Source of the DNA: Calliopum simillimum
Lineage: Eukaryota > Arthropoda > Insecta > Diptera > Lauxaniidae
Direction of reading: 5' to 3'
Assembly: GCA_951812925.1 (NCBI GenBank)
Contig: OX638368.1
Span: 15,625,187-15,689,186 of the forward strand
Length of the DNA stretch: 64,000 nucleotides
Shown here: positions 12,171 to 24,054 of the stretch, in pieces
How positions within the stretch are numbered: position 1 is the stretch's first letter
Layout: every line of letters starts with the position of its first letter
Translations under genes and position numbers: made by a program
Notes under the pieces: generated by a model
Database searches by the model: none
What the model saw: the letters and a program-made list of their open reading frames with translations, nothing else
What the model was told of the DNA's origin: nothing

Positions 12171-14011
12171 TATACATCAAGGTAAAACCGAGTTCAAACG
12201 AGGTGTGTTACTCATACGACAATACCGAATAATACTAAATATATTCGTTTATTTTTAGAGCCAACTTGACCTGTATAAACCTTCTTAGGCACTCATTGGA
12301 ACATTATAAGGTTTCAAGTTAAGATTTTCTATGAAAAGGTGTGTTTTTCATTTAAAACTGCTTGCTAACAGTTAATAAATCGATGATTTCTCTCAAATGT
12401 ATATATTTCTCTTAAGAATACATTAATCAGTATACGATTGGCTTACTTTAAAATCGATTTTGGAGAATTAAACAAAATATCAAAGTCAGTCCCTAGTTGC
12501 GGAATTTTTACGCTCTTTTTGATACTCTCAAGTTTGTCCCTGTTACTCAGGAAAAACGCATCATAAGCGTAAACTTGGGCAATTCGAACAATGTACTTTT
12601 GTTAGTCGGTGCATGCTTAAAGCATAAACTATATAAATTCTGAGAAAAAGGCATACTCGCAATATCTTCAAATTTCTCTACTGAAAGCGTTATTTGAGAT
12701 AATGGCATCTGAACGGACGGATGGGGAACGTTTTACTTTAAAGCAATGTTCTAACAGCTTTATTCGGAACTGTTATTGTATATTATGTAGGGTATTTAAT
12801 TTTAGCTAGGCCAAATATAACACCTTTTTTTTTTTTCTTTAAGAAGGAAGTAATGTAAATATAAGGAAAAACCAAATGAACATCGAAAAGTTATTTTTAA
12901 ACAAAATAAAAAAAAAACTTTCTTTAAGACATTTAGCACTATTTTGCAAAGTGTTACTTTAAGAGAGAATAAAATATCGACAAAAATAAATCACACCTCA
13001 AGCAAAAAACAACCTTTAGATATAAATCATTTGCATTCATGTGCATGTGTGATGTGACTATAGGACACATAGATACTATACTCTTTAGCACTTCGAGTTG
13101 CTCCATGCAACCAAGTACTCGTACATATTGCATAAAACAAAAGTTTTTGTTTTAATTTTTGCATTTTTCTTAAATTTGTGCACTACTTTTCCGGTATGCT
13201 GTCACAGAACGTTTGAGAGTCAAGATTGTAATGGTATGTGACAATGTTCCATAGCAGGATTGTAAAGATGATGATGATGAAGAGTTTAGTTTGGGGCTGG
13301 TGCATCAGCATAGGAATTGATTTTCATATGTAAAAGAGACGAATATAGACGAACAAAATGAGCAATACGAACATCCGAATGTAAAGAACGAAACGACGAA
13401 TAAGCAAACCTGTACCTCTGTGCCTGTGATATTTCCATGGTGGCCCCCTTTTTGAAGTTGGTTGGGAATATGGGTAGAGTGTAGACAGTGGCTTCATCGT
13501 CAGTGATAGATATTGATTTTTCGGGTAGAGAAATTTTCTGCATTGTGCAGTGATAGCATAAGTATAGTGTCGTCCAGACGGTATTTTCTTTAAGTGGAGT
13601 AAAATTTTAAATTTATTTTCATAGAAATTGGAGTGCAAAATATTTGGGTATAAAAATTAATTAACACATAAAATTGAACTCAAAGGATTCAAATTATAAA
13701 ATAATTGTTAAAAGATATTACTAGATTGTCAAAAAATAATCAAATATAGCATAATTAAAATAATTAGCTTTTTTTTTATTGAAAAATCTTGTTTACAACT
13801 TTAATTTCTTGAGTTACAAAAGCACACATTTTCCCAAATAAGATTTTAAAAAAATTTCAAAATTTCAAATCCTTTTTTGCACATGTTACACCCAATTTGG
13901 GTTTTTAATTATTAGTTTTAATTTTTGCTTTTAATAATTTTTTTCAATTGCTCATGCATAGCATCGATTGAATTGTGATTCATCGCCAACGCCACCACCA
14001 CCACTACCAGT

Positions 14012-17000
14012 ATGGGTAAGGAAAAGACTCATATTAATATCGTTGTCATCGGTCATGTCGATTCTGGCAAGTCAACTACCACCGGTCATTTGATTTACAA
14101 ATGCGGTGGTATTGATAAGCGTACAATTGAAAAATTCGAAAAGGAAGCACAAGAAATGGGCAAAGGCTCTTTCAAGTATGCCTGGGTATTGGATAAACTG
14201 AAAGCCGAACGTGAGCGTGGCATTACCATCGACATTGCATTATGGAAATTTGAGACGCAAAAGTATTATGTGACTATTATTGATGCACCTGGGCATCGTG
14301 ATTTCATTAAGAACATGATTACCGGCACTTCGCAGGCTGATTGTGCCGTACTTATTGTTGCGGCCGGTACCGGTGAATTTGAGGCTGGCATATCAAAGAA
14401 TGGGCAAACGCGAGAACACGCCCTACTTGCATTCACTTTGGGTGTCAAACAATTGATAGTGGGTGTTAATAAAATGGATTCGACCGAGCCACCATATAGC
14501 GAATCACGTTATGAGGAAATCAAAAAGGAAGTCTCCTCATATATTAAGAAAATCGGTTATAATCCGGCATCAGTTGCTTTTGTACCCATCTCAGGATGGC
14601 ATGGTGATAATATGCTGGAAACATCGGAAAAGATGGCATGGTTCAAGGGATGGACTGTGGAACGTAAAGAGGGAAAGATGGAGGGAAAATGCTTAATCGA
14701 TGCATTAGATGCTATTCAGCCACCACAACGTCCTACCGATAAACCATTGCGGTTGCCATTACAGGATGTATACAAAATTGGTGGTATTGGCACAGTACCC
14801 GTTGGACGTGTAGAGACTGGCATATTGAAACCAGGTGAGTAGGGTGTTCATGTGAATTGAGTTTACTCGTGTAATGCAATATGTGGGTCGATTGCAAGCG
14901 GAGTGCATTAGTTGTGTGTGACATGGAATGGTGGTTTGCTTTGTCTAATGGTCGCATGGGGTTAGATATGTATGTTGGTACTCTTGCGGTAGCTAATGGT
15001 AAAACTTTTTCTGGTAAAATTGCATGTGTATGTATGCATCACAAAATGTTTTTTTTTTTTACTTTCTGTATCTGTCGGTCAAAAAGCAAAGAGTTAAAAT
15101 GGAGATTAAAATTTTGAATTTATTTTGTTAAGCTAATAAGGAAAAGATTGTACTACACTAGTCGGTCACTTGATTAAAAAACTTTTGACAATATTAGGAA
15201 TATTCAATTAAAGTGTATTATTTTTGCAAGAGTTTTTCGGAGTGTAAAAAATTAGAGTCAAAAGTTTTTTTTTCTCTTTCTTAGAACAACTATTTTTGCA
15301 TTTCTTACAACACAAATAAAAGAAAAGTACAAGCTTGGAAATATTTGATGTTTTAATCTTTTATCAAATCTATCATTCCTTCGTGCTTGTTCTAAGGCAA
15401 TTTAATATTATCTCACTCTTACTGAATAGTCATTTAACTCATTTCCGTCAATGGCATCGGATAGCTGTAATTATTCTCAGTAAAATTTCCAATCGAATTC
15501 TTCACTTCTTTGTAACCTGACAGGAATTACTATATGATTAAGAGCTTATACTGGCTTCAGTGCGGAACGTGATCCCATACTTGTACTGTCTGCCAGATAT
15601 TAAAATAAAGGGATCTATACATTTGGGCTCTTCTTAATATTAACCCTTTTTCGGACACGTCGGATATATTCGATAAATCGATTGGTTTAAACTGGGACAC
15701 GTCGGCATATTTTTTGTTGTGACTTTTTTTTTGTGTCGTTTTGCGAACCTTTACGAAAAATGTTGTCCGCCAAAGGGTTAAAATTCTGGTCTTATTTAAA
15801 AAATGGGATCCTAAAAATCAAAAATTTTTTTAATCAAATTTTACTTGAAACTGAAGTCAAATACTCATATCGCCACCTTAGAACAACATAGTTCTAACTG
15901 ACATTTTTTGTAAAATTGAGTTATATATTGCGTCGTGCTAAAAATACCACGCTCTTCCGATAACCGCTACTCAAATATTTCTATCTCGTATGGTTTCTGA
16001 GATAATTAATGAAATTGGGATACACAAAGCTCTATCTACACATATTCAAAATAAAATTGATTTCGTGCCTAATAAAACTTTGTGTACCTGTAAGATTTAT
16101 TATTTTTTTGGATAGAACTTTGTGAAGCATTCAAGTGCACACAAATTAGGTAAAATCATGTAATTTTGTTGAACAAGCACTGATTTTGAGCCAACATGGC
16201 CAATTTTGTTAGAAATTTCATTAAGAACAAACAGTTTTGGAAAAAAGGGCGAAAAACGGTTTTTGAATAATTGAACAATTCGAAACAAAAATAGTCTTTG
16301 TTTTCCAATTTTATGATATATTTTAATTATTTCATAACTGTTTCAATGTAATTTTTTCTTTATATTGAATAAAGAGAAAAAACTTTATAACATTTTGGTA
16401 TCAATGAAATCTCCGCGATAATCAAATTCTTGTAATATTAATAACATTGTGATTAAAATCAATTCATAAAAGTTATACGACGCGAAATATTCAAACATAG
16501 ATTTCTCGAAAGTGATGTGTTTGTAGGTAGAACTCTGTTGTTCTAAGGTCGCGATATATTTACTTCGAAACGACAAGTTTGGAAAACTGGAATATGTATC
16601 GAATATTTCCTAATTAGTAGAACCTGTTATTCTTCACAAAAGATTCACATACTTTTTATGAAACTACACGGATTTCGGAACAGGCCTGTATATGTTGCAG
16701 TCTGACAAAACCATACTTAACTTGCCAAAGAAAAATTTTCAGTATGGTGCTAAATATGACTCAAACATGAGTCAAAATTTAATGTTGAGAGTTTTACACC
16801 AAACGCTACATACATACTTACAGACTTCCTTATGAAAAGTTTAATGATTTTATGCGAGCTTTAAGTTTCTTACATTAGGGTGGAAATTTAAGCTGGTAGG
16901 AACTGAGATCTGGTGGGTCTGTACTAGAACGAAGTGATTGGTGGTAATAACCCTTGGAGCAAAAAAAAAAATAGGTCTCCTAAAGACATAAGCATTGATG

Positions 17001-18552
17001 TATCATACTTTAAGATCAGACCGTAAATGCCGAAAATATGAAGAAAAAATAAATTTTTCGAAATTGCCTTGCAAAAATGCTTCGAATTCGATGGTATACC
17101 GGGGTTTTTTTTTTTTGCTTGTAAGGTGGTACGGTCTAATGTGTGATTATCAAAAATATCCAAAAATAAAAAATCCAATGAAAAATATCCAATGAAAACC
17201 ACCCAAAAAATAAAATATCCGAATATAAAGATCCAAGTATTAAAACATTAAAATATTTAAAAATGCAAAAATAAAACTCCAAATAAAAAATCATCGAAAA
17301 TTAATAAATTAATTATTGTTACGGCTTTAAAACCAAAAAGTAGCTTAAATAAAAATAAAAATTAAAGTTAAAGAATAATTTAACTGATTGTATAAAATTC
17401 ACTTAAATTATTTTGAGGGAAAATGAATTTTGGAACTAACATTTAAAAGAAAATCCTACAAATTTTCCTTCATCATTCCCACTACATTCTTAAGAAGCTC
17501 ATTAGCAGCCTTATACTTTCCCTGTGATTTCGGAATACGGATTGGATATTTTTATTATTGGTGATTTTATTTTGGGTTTGATTTTTATTGGATATTTTTA
17601 TTTTTGGATGTTATTCTCTGGATTTTTTTCATTGGATTTTAGTTTTTGATGTTTTTTTTTATATATATATATTTTTGAGTGGAATCGGTGTACATATCTC
17701 AAGATTAACTTTAAAGTGGTTTGAGTTTGTATATTAATCGCCAGATATTGTGAAAATCATTTTTCCGAACCCTATCGATCTTTAACGTGCAGGACTAAAA
17801 AGTCAATTTTGAGCATGGTTTTGTCCGACCATGTCACTTACGAATATATCGATTGTCATGATTCTACATCACACTACTGAATACAAAATCTTATATAAAA
17901 ATCTTATTATAGGCATGGTTGTAAATTTCGCTCCGGTCAATCTGGTTACTGAAGTAAAATCCGTTGAAATGCATCATGAGGCATTATCTGAGGCCATGCC
18001 GGGCGATAATGTTGGATTCAACGTCAAGAACGTATCTGTCAAGGAATTGCGTCGCGGTTATGTTGCTGGTGATTCCAAAAATTCTCCACCAAAGGGTGCA
18101 GCTGATTTTACAGCGCAGGTAAACATTTAAGCTAATGCTTTAAGCAAACTAAGCAATTAGGTTAAACAAAACTTTTTTTTTTTTCGTTTTAGGTAATTGT
18201 GCTCAATCATCCCGGGCAAATTGCTAATGGCTATACACCAGTCTTGGATTGTCATACCGCTCATATTGCATGCAAATTTGCTGAAATCAAAGAAAAATGT
18301 GATCGTCGTACTGGTAAAACAACCGAAACTGATCCTAAGGCCATTAAATCTGGTGATGCTGCAATCATTATTTTGGTACCAACTAAACCACTTTGCGTTG
18401 AAAGTTTTCAAGAATTTCCACCTCTGGGACGTTTTGCTGTACGTGATATGAGGCAAACAGTTGCTGTTGGTGTTATCAAATCGGTGACATTTAAAGAAAC
18501 GACCTCGGGTAAAGTCACAAAAGCCGCAGAGAAGGCCCAAAAGAAGAAATAA
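14012..18552 (+). CDS. Translation elongation factor eEF1A (eEF1alpha2/Ef1alpha100E-like)
   Basis: This GTPase delivers aminoacyl-tRNA to the ribosomal A site. Three coding exons, 14012-14834, 17913-18118 and 18193-18552, join in frame to exactly 462 aa, the usual length. GTP-binding motifs are visible: GHVDSGKS at residues 14-21, DAPGH at 91-95 and NKMD at 153-156. The tail ends [10 protein letters not shown]. The first coding intron is 3.08 kb and holds several MITEs; the second is 74 bp. The start is fixed by [20 protein letters not shown]. Neighbouring genes and the split coding region fit the second fly paralogue (eEF1alpha2) better than Ef1alpha48D; this is inference from synteny. Only one eEF1A copy is in the window. 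Confidence 0.97.
15640..15781. mobile_element. piggyBac-like MITE with TTAA target sites
   Basis: The 142-bp unit runs from TTAACCCTTTTTCGGACA to TGTCCGCCAAAGGGTTAA. It has imperfect TIRs and a TTAA at both ends, the target duplication typical of piggyBac transposition. An internal GGACACGTCGG motif occurs twice. It lies in the eEF1A intron. Confidence 0.75.
15867..16558. repeat. Inverted-repeat element in the eEF1A intron
   Basis: The arms are ATATCGCCACCTTAGAACAA at 15867 and its near reverse complement TTGTTCTAAGGTCGCGATAT ending at 16558. They enclose about 630 bp with no long ORF. It is probably a nonautonomous DNA element. Confidence 0.6.
17140..17660. repeat. Low-complexity inverted repeat (ATCCAAAAATAAAA arms)
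   Basis: The left half is a run of AAAATATCCAATGAAAA-like units. The right half is their complement (TTGGATATTTTTATT). The whole makes a large imperfect foldback in the intron just upstream of the second eEF1A coding exon. The rest of the 16.56-17.91 kb intron is AT-rich with no other feature seen. Confidence 0.5.
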
Positions 18553-19755
18553 CTAGAGTGCCAGCAGAATGTAAAAGAACAACAATTAAAAATCAAATTG
18601 CAACTGTCATCAGCATTATCATCAATAAGAGAGAAGTCATACGATGGACAACAACAGCAGCAAAATTTTAACAATGAATATAAAAAATTAAAAAAAATAA
18701 CATTAAATAAGTATAAATTAAAGAAAATACTACAATTAATTATTATCAAGAAAAATAACAACTTTTATGATATGAATATGAATAGAAATTATAATTATAT
18801 TAATAATAACAATGATAACTCAAATACTGATAGTAATATTATGTTCAATGTGAGCAAAAACAAAAAACACTATCCTCTCTATTATAACTTCATTGCATAT
18901 ACTCGTAATTATTATAATGATAAAGATTTGATATCATTTCTAACATTTTTAACATCATTGAAATCATTATCACAGTCAACACCAAATGGCAATGGTGCAT
19001 CATACCCAAAGCATGAATTAACATATAATTTATTAAAATACATTATACCAAAATATTTCAAATCATTATTATTGAAATCATCATTGTCTACATCATCACC
19101 AACTGGTTTATCCGCGTTTTTAACACCATCCACATCATCAAGGCTTTGCGTTCAGCAAAATGCTAATGACATCATAAAAATTAAACAAAATGTCGATTTC
19201 TTAATATTTATCTTAGGTATTAAATGCTTGAATTTAATTATGTATTACATTTATTTGTATCTCAATCTATATCGTCATCGTAAATCATTTCGCAGGAAAT
19301 GCATTGATAATGCTTACAAAATACCGTTGCCACTTTTCATAACATCATCATAACTTCCATTCCTATTGCTCATAGAATCAAATCGAATTAAATTCATTTT
19401 CATTATTTATTTTTATCATAATACATAGTACGTACATTTTCCAAAACTCATTTTCTCATAAATCTTAACTCTTCACAAAGCATTTTCCCTTTAAATTTTA
19501 GTTTTAACTTATTCACTTTTTAGCGCATTTTTACATTACAAACTTCTTCGCTTTTTTCTTTATTTGGAAAAAGTTGTAATCTAAATACGCATTAAGTTCT
19601 TTTGTTATTTATATCCATATAGCGCATCAAGACATTACTCATATTTTATTTATACGTCATTATCCTATACTTCAATTTATCATTTCATCAAAAAAACAAA
19701 CCAAAAAAAAAAAGCAAATAACACCATCGAACGAAAGTAAAGAAAAAATAAATTG
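18553..19755 (+). terminator. eEF1A 3' UTR with poly(A) signal near 19747
   Basis: It follows the eEF1A stop codon and is very AT-rich. A frame stays open for 251 codons (18598-19353) but begins with TTG, and its translation is dominated by N, I, Y, K and S. I treat it as UTR, not a gene. A consensus AATAAA at about 19747 is the likely 3'-end signal. Confidence 0.5.
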
Positions 19756-21487
19756 AACATTACATTATAATAATTTTCGTAATTTTTAAGTTTTTATATT
19801 GAGAATGAGTGGCTCACTAAACTTACTCCGGATTTGTTATTCCTTAAATACGTATGTGATCCTTTAACTGTTATTTTCACTAACATAAATAACATCTCCA
19901 GGATTCATTTGTATGAACACGATCATAGACATGAAATGTTTTTTCACTTAGCTCTTTTATCATCATTGTAATCTGCGAATAGTCTTGGAAATCTGTTGTT
20001 TTATTTTTTAACAAAATTACACTATTTTCCTTTTTAAATCACAATCAAATAAATCAAATATGTGTAGCTTGCAATCAAATGCAAATAAAAATAATAAGCA
20101 TTATATTACCATATGAATGTGAAAATATTATAAAAGATTGTAATAGACTTTAAAGAATTGAAAATTCGTCACTAATACCACTTATAAAGACATACAAACA
20201 AAAAAAAAAATAAGAACTAAAGATATTTGAAATCCATTAGCTTACTCTCGTAGAAAAAACATACATTGTTAGCACTTAGCTGATGGTTATATAAGTATAA
20301 AAGATTTTCCCAAAACGGCAAGTTAATATTCAATATGTATTACTATCAAATGATACAAGTTGACAAAACAATTGTAAGGAAATGAAAATATTTAAAACAT
20401 CTAAATATATTGAGAATAAAGAAGGCTTAACCACAATTTATTAATATCACTAAATGTGTAATTTTTTGTAAGCATATTTTCTTTGAATTCTGGAATATTC
20501 TTGCTAAAAGGTAAATAAAACCTTGTTTTAAATACATTGAGAAATTAAGACTGCGATCTCAGTTCATTACAATGGATAACACGGCACAACAACGATTTTG
20601 TTACAGAGCAGCTTAAGATAATTTCTGAAGGAGATTTCTGCTTAGAATCCAAATCTGAGGTCAGAATTGGCTCATCAGCTCTGGATTATGAGATATTTGA
20701 GTTTAACAACACGGCCATTTCGCAGAAAAATCATAATTTTCCTGGGCTAGTTTTGATGGAACTAGTATCGTTACTATTTTTTTAAGAAGTATAGGGCTCT
20801 ATTCACACTTTCGCTTGTAATTTTTGCCCCATCTGAACATTTTGAGGAAACCGTGACCGATTGTTAAGTGTGATCCATTGTTGGGTTTTCTTTATAGCCT
20901 GTTTCCTCCGCAGATTTAAAAGGTGATTTAAGGCAGTTTCTGGATTAAGCGCTAAATCTGAGCGTTGATCCCATGATTTACCATACAATAATAAATCTAT
21001 TTCTGCTGAGATTTAACTTAACCACAGCAAGGCTACCGATTTTGGCAATTTTTGACCTAGTGACACCCCTGAAGTTTGACAATTAGCATTAAACACAAAG
21101 CAAATTGCAGATAAATATTAAGAAGAAAATGAAAGACAAGTTTGATTTTACTGCTTCTGACATTTATACCCTGTTTCCACCCCACTCCTTATTGACCAAG
21201 TTATAACATTCAATTTTCGTTTCCGATAACTTATTTTTAATTGTAAATTGTAGCCCTGGCTTGTGCCATTCACAATAGTTTTGAGTGCTGTCAAAAAATT
21301 CTGCCGGTTTAAGTATAAAAGGTGAGTCACGTCACGGCTCAAACATAAAGCGACAAAAAATTCAGCTTAATCATATTTAATTTAGAAATATTAATTGAAA
21401 CAAAGTCATACAAAATTTAAGCTTATCTAAAAAGATTTTAAATATTTGATAAATTTTTTAACATTTGCGCTTGAATAATATAAAGGA
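19756..21487. other. Intergenic, no gene seen
   Basis: The DNA is AT-rich up to about 20540. From about 20540 to 21350 a less AT-biased segment carries repeated TCTGAG/CTCAGATTT-type words and looks like old transposon sequence. The final ~120 bp should contain the tubulin cofactor A promoter and 5' UTR. Confidence 0.4.
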
Positions 21488-22874
21488 ATGGCAGATCCCC
21501 GCCTACGTCAGCTAACGATAAAGACAGGTGTTGTTAAGCGTTTAGCCAAGGAGAGAACGGTCTATGGAAAGGAAGTACTAATAGAACAAAAACGTTTGGA
21601 AAAATTTACTGGTGAAGGAGCTGATGAACATGTGCTGAAAAAGCAAGAAGAAGTTATTCAAGAGTGTCTGATGATGCTACCAGATTCAATACGAAGGTAA
21701 GAAGCATGCGACAACAAATCAATCTAAATAATCATTCCCAAGGAAATTTTTTCGAGTAAACGGTAACTGTAACCTAAAACATTTGAAAGTAGCTATAAGC
21801 ACAGAAGTGGTTGGAACAACAAGCAGATTTTTGTCCATTTTCTATACAAGTTCCGTAAGACTTGCCTTTTATACCCTACACTCAGGTTATATTCACTTTG
21901 TCCTTCCGTTTGTAACACAGAGAAGGAGGCATGGCAGATACAGAAAAGTATATATATTCTTGATCAACGTCACCTCCTGAGTCGATATAGCCATGTCCAT
22001 CTGTCTGGCTGTGTGTGAAAATACATTTTTTTGAAAAACTAGGCAAGATTATTCAATGAAAATTGGTACACTGCCTCCGCCGTCAACAGTCGACGGACAC
22101 GCCTACCGCCTATCCAAAAAATATCTTAAAAATTCAACTTTAGGAGTATTTTTCACTATAATGCAACCAAAATACACACAAATACTACGAATTGAAGCGC
22201 AAGCTCTGAGCAAAAACTGGGCTAATTCGGACAAGAGGGCGTGGCACCTCTTATATAAACCAAAGTTTCAAAACGTTATACTTAAAGCGTTGTTTGAGAT
22301 AATCGAACTAAATTTTACACAGACACCAAGAACTATAAGTGCAAGCTTTAAGCAAAAACTGGGCTAATTCGGACAAGACGTCGTGTCACCTCTTATATAA
22401 ACAAAAGTTTTAAAACGTTATACTGAAAACGTTTTTTGAGATAATCCAACCAACTTTCACTATACTAAGAACTATAAATGCAAACTCTGAGAAAAAACTG
22501 GGTGAATTTGGACAAGAGGTCGTGGCACCTCCCATATATTTTCCAAAGTTTCAAAATAATGCTGTGTAGGGTATTTAATGTTTGGCCAGGCCAAAGGTAA
22601 CACCCTTACTAGTTCATATTTGAAAACAAAATATTTTAAAAATCCTTAATGCTTTAATGAAGATTTCTTGGCCTATAAATGTGTTAATTAATTAATGAAT
22701 AAATTTTGATGTTTTTATTCAAATAGATTATCAAAGGAATATGAAGTGCTTGAGAAATTTTTAGCGGAAGAATTAGATTTAAAAGAAACAAAGGAATACG
22801 AAGCAGCTGTTCTAGTGCTGGCGGAAGCCAAGGAAGTGATTGAAAACGATCGATCAAGAGAGCATAAACGTTAA
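21488..22874 (+). CDS. Tubulin-specific chaperone A (TBCA)
   Basis: Cofactor A captures beta-tubulin released from the CCT chaperonin and takes part in alpha/beta-tubulin heterodimer assembly in the cytosol. Two exons, 21488-21696 and 22727-22874, join in frame (CGAAG|ATTA) to 118 aa, close to the ~108-aa family length. The protein is a highly charged three-helix bundle type: MADPRLRQLTIKTGVVKRL at the start, DELHV/DEHVLKKQEEVIQEC in the middle and RRLSKEYEVLEKFLAEE across the splice junction. The 1.03-kb intron is largely a TE fragment. Its stop codon is only 112 bp from the next same-strand start, with an AATAAA at about 22894 between them. Confidence 0.93.
21871..22610. mobile_element. Degenerate transposon fragment with three ~140-bp repeats, in the TBCA intron
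   Basis: It begins with ATACCCTACACTCAGG and ends with GTGTAGGGTATTTAATG, so the termini are inverted. The interior has three units of about 140 bp anchored on CTCTGAGCAAAAACTGGG near 22203, 22345 and 22486. A related terminus (GTAGGGTATTTAATTTTAGC) is found near 12788. The superfamily was not identified and no transposase was seen. Confidence 0.6.
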
Positions 22875-22986
22875 AATTAACATTAAATTATTTAAATAAA
22901 AAAGCAAAATAATTTAAATGTTCCAATAACAAAACAAAAAAAAAAAAAAAAAACTGTTCAACAATTTCTTAAATAACAATTAAAAA

Positions 22987-23877
22987 ATGATTTCCACTAT
23001 TGCTAAAAAGGACAAGTTAATTAGTTTGTCCGAACTTAAATCACAAATACAAAGTATTATAAAAAATATACACGCACTAGAAGAATTGCAAAACGTTAAG
23101 GCCACAGCTACAGTTGCAGTAGAAAAACAGCATCAGTTAGTAAATGACACAAATGCCTTGTTTTCCGTATTGGAAGTGCAACTACAACATCCAAAACTTT
23201 TCAAAAAAATTAAAAAACGGCGAAATCGTCGTCGTCGTCAAAAGCAGATAAAGAAAAAAACTAAGCGTATCCGAAAAATAGCACCATCAAATATCGAAGA
23301 GAATGAAAACACCTCCCAGTGTGCTGTAAATGCTATTGAATCGACAATTATTGAAACCACTGTACCCGTTAATACAGTTGTCAATATTGATCCTCCTTTA
23401 AGTACAACAGCATTGGAAGTTATTCAAGAACCGCCATCAACAGTAGAAAATGAATTTTTGCAATTCAAAAATTATAATAATGCTCAGCGTTTTCTAAAGA
23501 CCTTTGAGTTGTTGGAAATGTTGCATTATACACGATCTCAAGATAAAATATTGACATTGCAATTTCATGAACAATTTGCTAATTTGCGTTGCGTTTGGAA
23601 TAACATTTTATTGGAAAATAAACCTAAACGTACAGCAGCGTGTCGTATTGAAGACCAGTGGAATGAAGCATTTTTTGGCGTCAAAGAGCAAACGTATTAT
23701 GGAGCTGCAAACAAAAAAAGTGATCGAGAACGTTTGCGTGAATTTTTACGTGTACGCCGAACATGGGATTCATATTTAGTGCGCCAAAAAAAGCATGGCA
23801 GCTGCATACCTACAGGTTGGATTTTGCCGAAAATGGATGCAACTGATTTGTGGGCAAAGTATAGAACAACTAACTAA
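22987..23877 (+). CDS. PDCD7 / U11-U12 snRNP 59K-like protein (tentative)
   Basis: The single-exon ORF gives 296 aa. The start at 22987 is the first in-frame ATG after TBCA. The N-terminal ~65 residues look helical. A strongly basic block covers residues 73-97, an acidic/polar linker follows, and the C-terminal ~130 residues look folded. The C-terminus IPTGWILPKMDATDLWAKY (274-292), preceded by RRTWDSYLV, resembles the conserved end of PDCD7, the 59K protein of the U11/U12 di-snRNP that recognises minor-class introns. That match is from memory and rests on this short segment. It starts 112 bp after TBCA and ends 177 bp from the nero stop on the opposite strand. Confidence 0.6.
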   Translation: MISTIAKKDKLISLSELKSQIQSIIKNIHALEELQNVKATATVAVEKQHQLVNDTNALFSVLEVQLQHPKLFKKIKKRRNRRRRQKQIKKKTKRIRKIAPSNIEENENTSQCAVNAIESTIIETTVPVNTVVNIDPPLSTTALEVIQEPPSTVENEFLQFKNYNNAQRFLKTFELLEMLHYTRSQDKILTLQFHEQFANLRCVWNNILLENKPKRTAACRIEDQWNEAFFGVKEQTYYGAANKKSDRERLREFLRVRRTWDSYLVRQKKHGSCIPTGWILPKMDATDLWAKYRTTN

Positions 23878-24054
23878 ATTTTACTTAGTTGCTTCCTGGA
23901 ACCACATAACAGGGATTATAATAAAAATATTGCATTTTTCATATTAATTTAGATTTTTATTTAATAATTTTGCGTTTTCGTTTATAATTGAAATATTTAA
24001 TAATACAATAAAATATATATACGTATAATACAAAACCACAAAATAAATTCTTTC

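Larger units (their letters stand above)
9778..13961 (+). other. Probable 5' UTR intron of eEF1A, filled with repeats
   Basis: No coding sequence was seen in this 4.2-kb stretch. It contains a dispersed repeat at about 10735-11165 (shared with 47.5-48.2 kb), a GC-rich TIR element at 11698-12170, a TE fragment ending in GTAGGGTATTTAATTTTAGC at about 12640-12820, and otherwise AT-rich unique sequence. Confidence 0.4.

Noticed and set aside
18598..19353. 251-aa protein downstream of eEF1A
   Set aside because: It starts at TTG, is rich in N/I/Y/K low complexity, and lies in the expected 3' UTR.
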